This document shows, piece by piece, positions 34,420 through 44,720 of a DNA stretch of 64,000 bases. The first letter of the stretch is position 1. Each line of letters starts with the position of its first letter. This DNA comes from Datisca glomerata (taxonomy: Eukaryota > Streptophyta > Magnoliopsida > Cucurbitales > Datiscaceae). The notes beneath the pieces are model-generated. The model had not been told where the DNA came from, searched no databases, and saw only the letters and a list, made by a program, of their open reading frames with translations. The stretch covers positions 496,001-560,000 of the forward strand of contig QANY01012059.1 in assembly GCA_003255025.1 (NCBI GenBank), in the 5' to 3' direction. Both the position numbers and the translations under genes were made by a program.

Positions 34420-36537
34420 ATGTTATCTTCTTCTTCTTCATTTTCTTGTTTGAAATCCCTTCCTTCATCTTTGGTCAGAAACCAGGCTGAGCTTGGACAT
34501 TTCCTAGATTCCCACTGCGACGTCTTTCCCTTCGATGTAGTATACGATCTACTCGAAAGTGGGGCCGCAGGCCATCCATGTAGTCCTCCATACTAAAAAC
34601 CTTAAGCTTTATGTACATAGCTTTGGGCTTAAGCTCCCTTTCTCCCATTTCTTTCAGAAATTCTTCCACACCTGTGAATTAGCTCCATCACAGTTTACCT
34701 CTAGCTCTTATAGAATTTTACTTGGGTTTGAAGCCTTGAATAGGAGGTATGGCTTTGATTTAGGAGTAGATGAACTTAGGGCGTGCTACATCATCAAGAA
34801 CCGTGTCGAGCCTAAGTGTTACTATCTAGCCCCTCGCCCTGGTGCTGAAAAAAGAAAAATGATCACTGCAATCCCAAAAGGGGACAAAGGCTGGGAACGA
34901 GATGTTCTCCAGATAGGAAGGAACTAGGGCGGTGACGGCCACTTGATGATTCCCCGTAGATGGGGAGTCTATGATAAGTCGTCGGAGCTCTAGATCCGAC
35001 TTCTTTGATTTCTGTCTGTTTTTTTACTGACTTTATTTCTACTCATTTGTCTTCGTAGATAATAAAAGGAACAAACCCCCTATATTTCCCAGTAGTCAAG
35101 AGATAAGATCATAGTTGCGTTCAACATTCATGGACGAGATTAAGATGATTTCCTAGATCCGAGACGGGAAATCAACGCCGCCTTATCCCAGAAGATAACC
35201 AAGCTTCACCACTCCGAGTAGTACCTCTGCCTTTAGCGCAGCCATTCACATCATCTCCCCCGTCTTCTCCTGAAATCCCACAAGGTATTTTGACTTCCCA
35301 GTCTCTGATTTCTATTTCTAGTACATCCATTTCTTAGAGGTCTGAACGGGAAGACGCAGAACGGAAGAATCTTTCTCAACACTTTGCAGTGACCGTTATG
35401 TCGAGGCGCGCTCATTTTAGGAGTACCATTATTGGGGACGTATCCGACAAAGAAAGGAACGTCCGCCCGAGACATGAGGCCCCAAGTTCTTCCCAGGCAG
35501 TTTTGAGTCTTCCTCCTACTGCTCAATCCTCCTCTTCAACTACTCCCCTCACTTCTGTTGTTCCAGTGCATGCTCCCCAGCAACGATCCTCTTCTAGTCC
35601 TCCCCTTCCACAGCCAGATTCAGCTCATGTCCACTCATCCGGCACTCAGGGTGGATGGGATGACCCTTCTTTGTGGAGTTGGAGAAACTTCCAGGGGGTT
35701 CCACAAGTTCCCACTTCTATCAACGACCCCCGCTCTGCACATATTATGCTTCGCGAGGTCCAGTCTGATACGGACATGGCCACTTCTTGTGGTATGTTAG
35801 TCGGGAATCAGCTCTGCTCACTTAGTCATGGTTTAATGAAGGAATACTAATTCATTTTCTAACTTTCTTCACTCGCTATTCTTCTTTTACTGGCTAAATG
35901 TTTTGGTCATATCTTGTTCTTTTCTGTAGGCCATCATTTTCCATAAAACCTCCAAGAGCACTTTCTTACCAATGATCAGACAGTTGCCTAGTAGAAGAGG
36001 GAGGTTGAGAGCTGTCATGGGGTCCTCGAGACTTAGAGAGCTGAAATTGACCGGCTCACAAAGCGGGAAGCCGAACTTCAGGGCACAATTAAGCATTTAG
36101 ACCAAGGGGTAGCAGCTGCGGTAGCGGAATTCTCTAAGCTTACGGATTCTTTGAAGGCCATCAAAGAAGAGCTTGAAGATTCTGAGAGGTGTCAGGCCAC
36201 TTCCTACGAGAACCTAAAGATCGTGGAAGATATGTTGACTGCTGTTGTTGAGGTGGCTAGGGAGGAAGTTCAGCGGAGAGAGGGAGATACTGAGGACATC
36301 TATCAGGCATTTTTTGACAAGGCTGAGAATAAGATCTATCTGGCGGGCTATAAGGATGAGAAGGAAAGCCTCCCTTCAAAAGTTTCCCTTGAGAAAGATC
36401 CCACTGCCGAAGATGCCTCAGTTCGCGTAGCTGAAGATTCTGTTGTTCCTGCTGCTGAAGAGTCCACCATTCCTATTGCTGATGATGATGTTGCCAACCC
36501 TCCTACTACTGAAGTTGTTTGTATCGATAAGTCTTAG
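34420..36537 (+). pseudogene. Antisense extra ORF of element B (PF04195-like N-terminus, coiled-coil C-terminus)
   Basis: It runs opposite to gag and pol, near the 3' LTR. From the ATG at 34420 the first part contains VRNQAELGHFLDSH. A one-base insertion relative to element E near 34565 shifts the frame. Then come LKLPFSHFFQKFFHTCELAP and YRILLGFEALNRRYGFDLGV, the PF04195-type domain, and later KRKMITAIPKGDKGWERDV. An intron-like gap (34974-35058) and further breaks follow. A Ser/Pro/Gln-rich segment is open at 35389-35850. A coiled-coil-like tail (about 35990-36537) is Glu/Lys-rich and ends with an Ala/Glu/Val-rich stretch. The function is unknown for the whole group. Several stops and the frameshift mean no full protein. 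Confidence 0.75.
34974..35058 (+). other. Intron-like segment in the extra ORF of element B, donor site mutated
   Basis: Comparison with element E (63156-63253) shows the same position, a T-rich interior and an AG acceptor (TTCGTAG here, TTATAG in E), with matching coding text on both sides (GVYD before, NKRNK after). In E the donor is GGTAAGT. Here the first intron base is A (GATAAGT), so splicing is probably lost. Confidence 0.6.
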
Positions 36538-36962
36538 CTTTATTTCTACAGTTTACTTTACTCCTGTTTTGGTACCTTCCATTTTTTTGATGAAATGTCT
36601 TTTTCTTCTTGGCGTGTTTCATTAGTTTAGTATTTTATAATTAGCAAGATTTCAGTGACTTTGAACACTTTTCAACCAAATAATTTTTCAAATTAAGTAA
36701 CTCTGCACATAGCAATTTATAAGTTTCCAAATTTTTCTATGCAACAATCTAAGTTCATATTTTAGTAATTCAAAGCATTAATTCAAGTTTTTCTAAACAT
36801 CAATTTAACTTTAGACTTCAATAATTCAATGCACTATTTCAAGTTATTCTGAACAGCAATTTATAAGTTTCAAAATGCAATTCAAAGCACTAACCCGTTT
36901 AGAGCGGATGAGTCTTTCCTACTTCCATTGTGTTTCGTTTCCTTACTTTCCACAATTTAAAT
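36538..36962. other. 3' side of the extra ORF of element B, AT-rich with degenerate repeats
   Basis: No gene. Degenerate repeats with the text 'caatttataagtttc' and 'aattcaaagcacta' recur (about 36713, 36855 and 36880), suggesting an older, decayed tandem structure before the clear 67-bp array. Confidence 0.4.
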
Positions 36963-37432
36963 AGAAGGTTTCTTCCGCTCTTAAGGGATTAAGTTTTCTA
37001 GGCCACCGATATTTTTCCACATTTTAGAGAGAAGGTTTCTCCCGCTCTTAAGGGCTTAAGCTTCTACGCCGCCGACCTTTTTTTAACATTTTAGACAGAA
37101 GGTTTCTCCCGCCCTCAAGTGCTTAGGCTTCTTGGTCGTCGACCTTTTTTCCACATTTTAGAGAGAAGGTTTCTCCCGCTCTCAAGGGCTTAGGTTTCTA
37201 GGCCGCCAACCTTTTTTACTTTCGATTTTCTTTTTAGAGAGTAGGCATCTCTGCTCTTATGATTTTAGGCTTTCATACCACTGATCCGTTTTTCATTTTT
37301 AGAGTGGTTTTTTTTCCGCTCTCATTGGCTTAGAGTTTTAGGCCATGGTCGTTACTCATTTTTTCCACATTTCAAAGAGAAGGTTTTTTCCGCTCTTAAG
37401 GGCTTAGGTTTCTAGGTCGCCGACCTTTTTTT
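36963..37432. repeat. 67-bp tandem array in the 3' region of element B, about 7 units
   Basis: Units start 'agaaggtttctcccgctctt' and contain 'agggcttaggtttctaggcc' and 'ccgaccttttttccacatttt'. Starts at 36963, 37030, 37097 and 37164 give an exact 67-bp period. Two further units are diverged and a final one starts near 37377. The array lies between the extra ORF and integrase. Such variable 3' arrays are known from Tat-type elements and can seed satellites. Confidence 0.85.
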
Positions 37433-37544
37433 TAGTGTGAGAAATAAGGAAAGAAATGAGATCAATTTTTTATGTGAAAACCCCATACAGGAAAAAACCA
37501 CTGAAATTGTATATTACAATAACAGTCAACAATTTAAATGAAGT

Positions 37545-38640
37545 ATTTCTTAATGTAGCTAGGAATCCAAGATTTTGATAATTCTGGTCCCCTCTCTGTC
37601 ATGAGGTGATAGTAGCTGCTTTCACCTACTGCTTTGACGATGAAAGGAGATTTCCAAGACGGACCAAACTTTCCTTCTATTTGGAAGATCTTTTTCAAAA
37701 TCAAATCTCCCTCCTAAAATTTGCGCTTTCTATTTTTTTCTAGAAGTAGGCTTTCTTGATTGTAATTAGCTGTTTGCACGAGTGCCACTTTCCTTTTTTC
37801 CTCTAACAAACCGAGATTTTCTTTCATGAGTTCTTCATTCTATAGTTTAGTCAGTTCTGATCTAAGAGTTGTGTTTCCTATTTACATTGTTATCACCGCT
37901 TCTGTTCCGTAGGCCAAGGCAAATGGTGTTTCACATGTCGCCTCTCTGGGAGTTGTTCGATATGCCCATAGTACTGCCAGTAATTCTTCTACCCATTTTC
38001 CTTTTGCTGACTCTGGGTGTTTCTTCATGTTGTCTAGTATGATTCGGTTTGACCTTTCAGCCTCTCTGTTTCCTTATGGGAGGTAGGTTTTAGAGAATCG
38101 GTTCGTAATTTTTATGTCTTCGCAAAAAGTCTTCACCGTCCTTCAGGTGAATTGAAGTCCGTTATGAGATACTAATACCCGAGGGACTTCGTATCTGCAC
38201 ATTATATTCTTCCTTAGGAATCCCCTTACTTCTTCTTCATGAATTCTAGCAAAAGCTTCCGCCACAATCCACTTGGTGAAGTAGCCAGTGGTAACTAACG
38301 GGAAGCGTTTCTAAGTAGGTGCCATGGCGAGTGGTCCAACGATGTCCAGAGTCCACTGCATGAATGGCCAGGGACTTTTCACGATGTTGAGTTCTCCTGT
38401 GTCCAATTTTATTATGAGGGTAAATCGTTAACACTTATCGCACTTCTTTACATATTGCTTGGCATCTCATTACATTTTCGGCCAGTACTACCCCTCATTT
38501 AATCATTTTTGGACTAGAGATCCACCCTATGTATGATTCCCGCAGACGCCTCCGTGAACTTCTGCTAACAAATATTGAACCTCTTTTTCTTTTAGGCACT
38601 TTCACATGAAAAAGACCGCGTATACAATAAATCATCGATT
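37545..38640 (-). pseudogene. Integrase of element B
   Basis: Minus-strand Ty3/gypsy integrase, largely readable. In order: CDKCQRF-like zinc region end, WTLDIVGPLATAPTQKRF (first catalytic Asp), TDYFTKWIVAEAFARIHEEE, EVPRVLVSHNGLQF (second catalytic Asp replaced by His at about 38168), [14 protein letters not shown] (catalytic Glu), [20 protein letters not shown] and YGTEAVI. A C-terminal stretch follows, with FQIEGKFGPSWKSPFIV and a stop near 37545. Scattered frame changes and stops. The D-to-H change alone would inactivate it. The array of 67-bp units follows downstream. Confidence 0.85.
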
Positions 38641-39536
38641 ATGCAGCATCTGGCACTCTGTTATTGAATCTTTCTAGCATGAAGTTTGTCTCGGGGTAGG
38701 ATCCCTTATTTTAGGCAGCGTATTATGTCATCTGGCCAACTCAATTCCAACCCAATTTCCACATTTTCTACCTCTTCGGCTATGATGCTTGGATTTTCTA
38801 GAAACACAACTTGTACCCTTCTTTTTCCTGATATTGGTAGTGAGGACCCCAAATTAGCCAACGCGTCCGCGTGCCCGTTTTTAACTCTCAAGACATGGTG
38901 GATTTCAAAACTATTTAGTTGCTTGAGCGGTCCCTTTGTCCGATGTAGGTAACTAATCATTCTTTCATCCTTTGCTGAGAACTGCCATGTTACCTGTTTT
39001 ACTACCAACATCGAATCACAAAAGATTTTTATTTCATTTAAATCTTTTCCCGTAACATAGTGATTCCTACTATTAGGGCTTCGTATTCAGCATCATTAAT
39101 TTAGGCATTGAATCCAAACGAGATGGAGTGTTCAAGTATTTCACCAAATGGAGTTTGTAGTATCACTCCCACTCTGACTCATTTATTGTTTGAGGCTCCT
39201 TCAACGTATAATTCCCATGTTCCATTTTCAATCACTTGTTGTCCGCTTGCTGACTCCTCCTTGGCATCAAACGTAAAGCCCTGCCATTTGATCGATGTTC
39301 TCAGTTCATAGTGGATCATATATGGGCTTAACTTGATTCCCCACTCTGCTGGTCTTTTGCTTATTTCTTGTGAGTGCCGGAGACTTCTGATGGTGAATCT
39401 GTTAGTACCTTGCTGCTACTACAACAACCAGTATTAATTTCCATCCTTTTGTAACAGGTCTCGGCTGCCTTCAGACTTTTACCGACAAAGTAAACCGGCT
39501 TCTCCATCCTTTCTTCTTCTCTGATTAGAATGGTGA
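38641..39536 (-). pseudogene. Dual RNase H region of element B
   Basis: The first RNase H part is at 39300-39536 on the minus strand: TILIREEERMEKPVYFVGKS and LKAAETCYKRMEINTG. An archaeal-type RNase H follows. Its end is open at 38706-39011 with LVVKQVTWQFSAKDERMISY and NGHADALANLGSSL. Having both types is the mark of Tat-lineage elements. The upstream join at 39536 is to the inverted RT block, so the frame to RT is lost. Confidence 0.8.
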
Positions 39537-40508
39537 ACCTATTTACTTATATGAAGAAACACAAAAAATAACAAATAATGGGGCACGCCTGGAGGAAAAG
39601 GAGAAGAAAAGATTGATTGACTTCCTACGGAGAAACAAAGCCATTTTTGCAACCATTGTGCAGGAGATGCCAGGTATACCGAAAAATATAATCTGTCGTA
39701 GACTAAATACTGACCCTTCAGTTAAACTAGTGAAGTAGTGAAAAAGGAGTTCCACGCCAGAAAGAAACCTGGCCACTAAAAAAGAAGTTGACAAACTACT
39801 AGAAGAGGCTCGCTAACGTTGTCATGGTAAAAAAAGAAAAGCGGGAAATGGAGGATTTCATTGGACTTTGCAGATCTGAACAAAGCTTGTCCGAAATATG
39901 AATATCCATTACCTAGAATAGATCAGATGGTGGACGCCAACTCAGGAGATGAACTTCTAAGCTTCATGGATGCCTTTTCATGATACAACCAAAGGTTGGT
40001 AAATAGAATCGTCTGAGAGAAGATTGGGAAAATCGTGGAAGTTTACATAAATGACATGCTCGTGAAGAGTCAAGAACGCAAAGATCACATCGAAAACCTT
40101 TGTGAGGCCTTTTCCATCCTAAGGAAAAATCCGTTGAAGTTGAATCTAGAAAAATGCACGTTCAGAGTAACGGCCGAAAAATTCCTCGGCCACTTAGTTA
40201 CGCAGTGATGAATTGAGGTCAACCCAGATGAAGTAAAAGCCATAATAGAGACGAAATCCGCACAAAACTAGAAGGAAACACAAGGCTTAACGGGAAGGTT
40301 GACAGCTTTGAATAGATTTCTTTCTAGATAAACCGACTAGCGTAAGCCATTCATAGCAAAGCTGAGGAAGAATTCAGCAGACAGATGGGATGGCGAGTGT
40401 GAGGAAGCTCTCAACAAGATAAAAGAATACTTGAAAACTCCAGATTATTGTCAAAACCAAAGCTGTGGGAGCCTTTATACTTATACATATCCGTCTCACA
40501 GTCTTCCA
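39537..40508 (+). pseudogene. Inverted reverse-transcriptase block of element B
   Basis: RT coding sequence on the plus strand inside a minus-strand pol. It starts EPIYLYEETQKITNNGARL and continues LIDFLRRNKAIFATIVQEMP. It carries a damaged catalytic box VYINDMLVKSQ (YIND at 40044-40055 instead of YVDD) and CTFRVTAEKFLGHLV, and ends EPLYLYISVSQSSIS. The flanking minus-strand parts are exactly those that should precede (protease linker, ending ...EQEKK at about 40509) and follow (TILIREEE, from 39536). The block therefore fills the missing RT but in reverse. Breakpoints are defined within about 6 bp. Confidence 0.85.
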
Positions 40509-41189
40509 TCAGCTTCTTCTCCTGCTCCGTACCTAGGGTCCACCTAGGCATGCTTTTGTGATTACTATTTCTCATCTCCTTCCACCAGCTTTTCTTCCAC
40601 TCTTCTCATCTTCTGTTTCCTCACTGATTCCAATGCGATTACCGTCTAGATTTTAGCGGCAGCTGGGTCTCCCTTTATAGTTTTAACTCCTTCAGGGGAT
40701 GGATATTTCAGCACTTGGTAATAGGTGGATGGCACTGCCTTCATTTTATATAACTAGGTCTGCCCTAAATAACGTTGTAAGGGTAATATGCGTCAACTAC
40801 CATGAATTTAGTGAGGTAATTGAATGATTCTTTGCTGATTGGGAGGTTGGTCTATAATTTTAAGTGGCTCACAGTCCCGTTGAAGCCCACTAGTGGGTGT
40901 GGCAAACCTTGTAGCTAGCGAACAACCATAGACATTTTTTAAGTGTTGATCAATGGAGAATTTTGACAGCACTATCGTCGTCCATCAACACTCTTCTGAG
41001 CAGACAATTTTTGAATGGATTGAGATGACAAGGGCGCTGTTATGATGCACGTCATGCTCCAAGTCCTTGTCGCTAAAAATGAGTGGAGGATTCCTACTTT
41101 CGTTGGCAGAGCCTTCCTGTTTCTGGCTTCCTTCCAATAGTGATATTCTGCTGTACACTTTCCTTTCTTTTCTCGTAGTCCCATCTAGG
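40509..41189 (-). pseudogene. Protease and linker region of element B
   Basis: Minus-strand sequence between gag and the lost RT. Pieces equivalent to the aspartic protease region are visible, including VDDDSAVKILH-like text near 40960 (an active-site relic) and the linker with GTEQEKKLMEDCE at 40490-40540. An open piece at 40972-41184 covers the protease start. Broken by stops. Confidence 0.55.
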
Positions 41190-42430
41190 TCAGTTAAAGC
41201 GATGATGGTGTTGACTATTAAGGTACCCTTCTTTCACTAGTTTTTTCACATAGTCCTTTAGTTGGAAGCAGTCTTTTGTAAGATGTCCATTGCTCTTGTG
41301 GAATGAGCAATATTTGTCCTTGTGTGCGGGGTTTGGTTCCCTTGTAAGTGGGGCCGGTCTTTTCAGCCAAAGTTTTTCTTTTATCATCTCCAAGACCTGG
41401 TTTATTAAGATAGTGGGGTACAGACCTTGTCTCTAGGATGGATGTCATCCGCGGGTCTCCTTCGAGCAACGAATCTGTCATGCTTGTTGTTTCCCCACTC
41501 ATCTTCTTTTTTCCGTTCCCTAATTCTACTTTGAGCTTCATTCTTCCTTCTTTGTTTGATTAATCTGGCATCCCACTTGATTTAATAAACTTCTTTTTTC
41601 TTCCTCCAATGTGACATACTCTTGTGTTCTTTGAAAAGTCTCCGCTATGGTCAGGGCTTTTATCTTTAACAAATCTTCAAAGTAGGCTTATTCCGGATCC
41701 AACCCTCGTCTAAGGGCCAGTCTCACCACTTTTTCATCATAACTTTCCACCTTGGCCAAATTTTCCTTGAATTTGTGAGTGTATTCTCAAAGTGGTTTTG
41801 TCATTCTGGGCGAATATCGTCACAAGGTAGTCTGAGTCCTCCATTACTGCCTAGTAAGTAGAGTACTGTACCAAGAAGGCAATGGACATGACAGTTAGTA
41901 ATGGATTGAGTAGGGAGGGTGTGATACCATTTGAGTGCAGTCTCGTCAAGACTTGTGTGGAATATCCTGCACATCAAAGCGTCTTCACGCTGGTATAATG
42001 CCATGACTTGCTTGAACCTTATGAGATGATCTACATGGTCCAACTTCCATTCATAACATTTGAATTTAAGTGTCGCGAAGTTCCTCAAAATCAGCGCGAC
42101 TAGGATTTCTGGACATAGTGGAGTTCTGGTGAGTGATTCTAGGTCGGGTTTTCCCGTGTTTCCCAGGTTCCTTAGTTCCATCCTCTCTTCCATGACAGCT
42201 TCTGTCATGACTTTTGGTGGGAGAATTTCTCCTGCCTACTCCTTTCCATGTTCCTTGGAATGAACCTCGCCATCTTCATTCCGTACGTTCCTACTGTTTT
42301 CATTGTCGCCTCCCCGTCCGGCTTCATTTCCTTCTCGGCAGTTGTCCCTTCCCTCACGGTTAGTGTAATGGTTGACTTATGCCCGCGTCTGTGCAAGGTC
42401 CCGTTGCAATGCAATGATCTACTCATGTAT
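41190..42430 (-). pseudogene. Gag of element B
   Basis: Minus-strand gag. The segment at 41801-42208 holds HLIRFKQVMALYQREDALMC then RIFHTSLDETALKWYHTLPT, the gag core. The segment at 41190-41393 holds YCSFHKSNGHLTKDCFQLKD, a CxxH...H...C arrangement typical of Tat-type gags. A 5' open piece lies at 42205-42426. Frame changes separate the pieces. Confidence 0.8.
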
Positions 42431-42636
42431 CGTCTATCTTGCGTTGTGTTGTGTTACGGCTTTTTGTTGTTCCATTTCTTGCATTCTGCATAGGATGGTC
42501 TAAAGCATCTCGGCTGGGGGAGTAGGGTGATTTGCTTGTTCATCCTGGTTCTTGTTTCCTTCGTTGAGGGCGGTGTTTCACCTAGTTCGAGGCATGGTTT
42601 GGTTTTCTGGAGGGTATCTTTGAGGTTGTTTCTCTT

Positions 42637-42649
42637 CTCTCAATGAAAG
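42637..42649 (-). other. Primer-site-like motif next to the 5' LTR of element B
   Basis: On the minus strand CTTTCATTGAGAG follows the LTR end ...TTTACA after eight bases. The same motif (TTTTCATTGAGAG) follows three LTRs of array C. The position is that of the primer binding site, but no obvious TGG start is present, so the tRNA is not identified. Confidence 0.5.
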
Positions 42650-42657
42650 CACTAAAA

Positions 42658-43654
42658 TGTAAAGGATTTTTTCTATTTAGCGAGGAGAATAATGATAATT
42701 CCTGATTTTTTATAAGAGTTAATCAGAAAGGAATGGGAGAATTTCAGAGTAATAGGAGTTTTTAGAGAATCTCTGGTTTTCTTTCAGTTGTATTGAATAT
42801 GTTCTTCCTCTAGTACATTGATCTTTATATAGATTTTTTAAATCCCATGTGTAAATTAAAATAACAATATAAAAGGAAGCACTGATTATTCTTAGGGATC
42901 ATATCAATTCGTGGGGATCATTCTGCTGGGTATGGCCCTTTTTTTCTGTCTCGCTCAGTCGTCAATCAAGCACTGCCACTTGGTGATTTCTTATGGCTTC
43001 AAGTCAATCAGTCACAGTCACTTGGTGGTCTATCAATTTGTATCACCTGAGCATTTTTAGCTTTTACTAAAATCAATCATTGTCGTTTGCCTGTCATCTC
43101 AAGTTTTTTCGCATGTCTTTATTCTTCTTCTCTTCCTTCCTTTCTCGTTCTAGCGAGGTCTCGCACTTCAACATTCTTTCTCGTTCTGACGAGGTCTCCC
43201 ATTTTAACGTTCTTTCTCGCTCTAAAGAGATCTCCCACTTTTAGCGTTCTTTTCTGCTCTGATGAGGTCTCCCATTTTAGCAGTCTTTCCTACTCTAACG
43301 AGGTCTCCCGCTTCAACATTCTTCCCCATTCTGACGGGGTCTCCCGCTTTCGGGATCTTCCCGCATGGATGAGGCCTCCCGCTTCAGCGTTCTTTCCTAC
43401 TCTAACGAGGTCTCCCGCTTCAGCGTTCTTTCCCGCTCTGCAGAGATCTCCCGCTTTAACCTTCTTTCCCATTCCGTCTGGGTCTCCTTCTTCTGGGCTC
43501 TTCCAGTTTTGATGAGCCATCCCGCCTCAACTTCTTTCGTGCTCTCACGAGGTCTCCCGCTTAGCCTTTAATCTTGCCATGTTAGTGGTCCACGCATTCT
43601 TTGAGGATTCGTTCCTTCTGTACACGTGTCTTTAGGTGGTTTTTTTCCTCTTTA
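42658..43654 (-). repeat. Element B, LTR (right; 5' LTR in element orientation)
   Basis: 997 bp, starting TGTAAAGG and ending CCTCTTTA, where the expected CATGTTCA end is mutated. It is flanked by the duplication GCTCC at 43655-43659. The 138-bp excess over the left LTR matches about four extra 36-bp minisatellite units. Confidence 0.88.
43155..43565. repeat. 36-bp minisatellite inside the right LTR of element B, about 12 units
   Basis: Unit starts are at about 43155, 43191, 43227, 43264, 43300, 43336, 43371, 43407, 43443, 43479, 43515 and 43549. A 12-residue period in translation (for example the repeated 'SPASAFFPxLTR') is only a by-product of the 36-bp unit. Confidence 0.85.
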
Positions 43655-43659
43655 GCTCC

Positions 43660-44720
43660 CTTAGACCAAAAAAAATAAATTTCTTGCTTTTAAGTTCTTT
43701 TTCTGCTTTTATATATGTGCAAGAAGAAACACACTCAGAGTAGAACACGTTTGAACTTCAACAGATGCCATTCTCATAATATTTAATTATTGTTTGCTGA
43801 ATACAATTTGTTTCTGTTTTTTGAGACTATGCTTAGCATAAAAAACTACTAGAAGTATATAAATAATAGGAAGTATAAAATTAGAAATAAATATTTTTCA
43901 TCTTCTTTAAAATCAATATATATATATATATATATACATATGTGTGTGATAAAGTGAATTTAATTAAGTACAACGAACGTAGTGAGGATAGACAAAAAAT
44001 GATGAGCAAAACCTTGCTAATGTAAAAACCTCAACGAACTTGTGAAATATCAAATACAAGAACGAAGGATCATTATTCAATTCGTCATCCTATCTCATCA
44101 AATTATATTTTAGAAGATCACTGGGTCTCACCGTGCATTCCCTCTAGTCCTCTCCATACAATTCTTTCTAGTCAATAATTAGAATTATTTGGAGTCTGGA
44201 CCAAGTTGTGTTGTGCTTAACCTTAATATGAATTTTTATCTTGTAATTCACCGAAGAAAATATATTAGTCTGTAGTAGGTGTGAAGAATATATGGTCAGG
44301 TATGCTGTCGAGCATCACTTGATGATACACTCATCACCTATAAGAGGGAAGAAAGACGGAGGACAGTGTTAACTCGACATCAATGTGATCCCTAACCTAA
44401 TATATTCTTATGATCAAGTAAGTAGTAAATGGAAGAACGCATACCTTAATTACTGGAATGAAAACATCTATTTATAAAGATTCTAAATGGTGCTTCATCC
44501 ACGTTCATTGTATCTCCCTTCCTTATTTCAATAAGGAAGAAAAATATTCAAGGAGAATTCTTAAAAACCTGGAAATTGCCTTCTTTCGCTCAATTCCTTT
44601 TAGGATAGTTAAGACCTTCCTAGCTAGTGTTTGCATATATAAAGGGTTACCACAGAGGGATCCCATAAATGGCGCTAAACTATACATGTGAAGAATCTAC
44701 GGTTAACTATGATGTCATAT
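43660..44720. mobile_element. LTR-like repeat copy of gypsy family D, left of CACTA-2
   Basis: A (TA)n run lies at about 43918-43938. The stretch 44330-44660 aligns with 55565-55920: shared 'aagattctaaatggtgcttc', 'tatctcccttccttattt' and 'atgatcaagt'. This is a second copy of an LTR-like sequence whose other copy ends at 56243. CACTA-2 is inserted at its right side. No coding sequence is supported here. Confidence 0.55.

Larger units (their letters stand above)
33034..43654 (-). mobile_element. Element B: Tat-lineage Ty3/gypsy retrotransposon, 10.6 kb, both LTRs and TSD present
   Basis: A complete but inactive element in minus orientation. LTRs lie at 33034-33892 and 42658-43654, and both begin TGTAAA on the plus strand. 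A 5-bp duplication GCTCC flanks it at 33029-33033 and 43655-43659. Gag and pol run on the minus strand from about 42430 to 37545. An extra ORF runs on the plus strand at 34420-36537. The RT segment (about 39537-40508) is inverted relative to its neighbours. A 67-bp tandem array separates the extra ORF from the integrase. Two RNase H domains and the antisense ORF indicate the Tat lineage. The LTRs are clearly diverged, so the insertion is old. Confidence 0.92.

Noticed and set aside
38686..39311. Plus-strand open frames (88 and 67 residues) within element B
   Set aside because: They are antisense to the readable RNase H of element B.
39537..40508. Independent nested insertion of another gypsy pol fragment as explanation of the plus-strand RT
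   Set aside because: The block begins and ends exactly at the gap in the minus-strand pol and has no ends or duplication of its own, so inversion is simpler; an insertion is not fully excluded.
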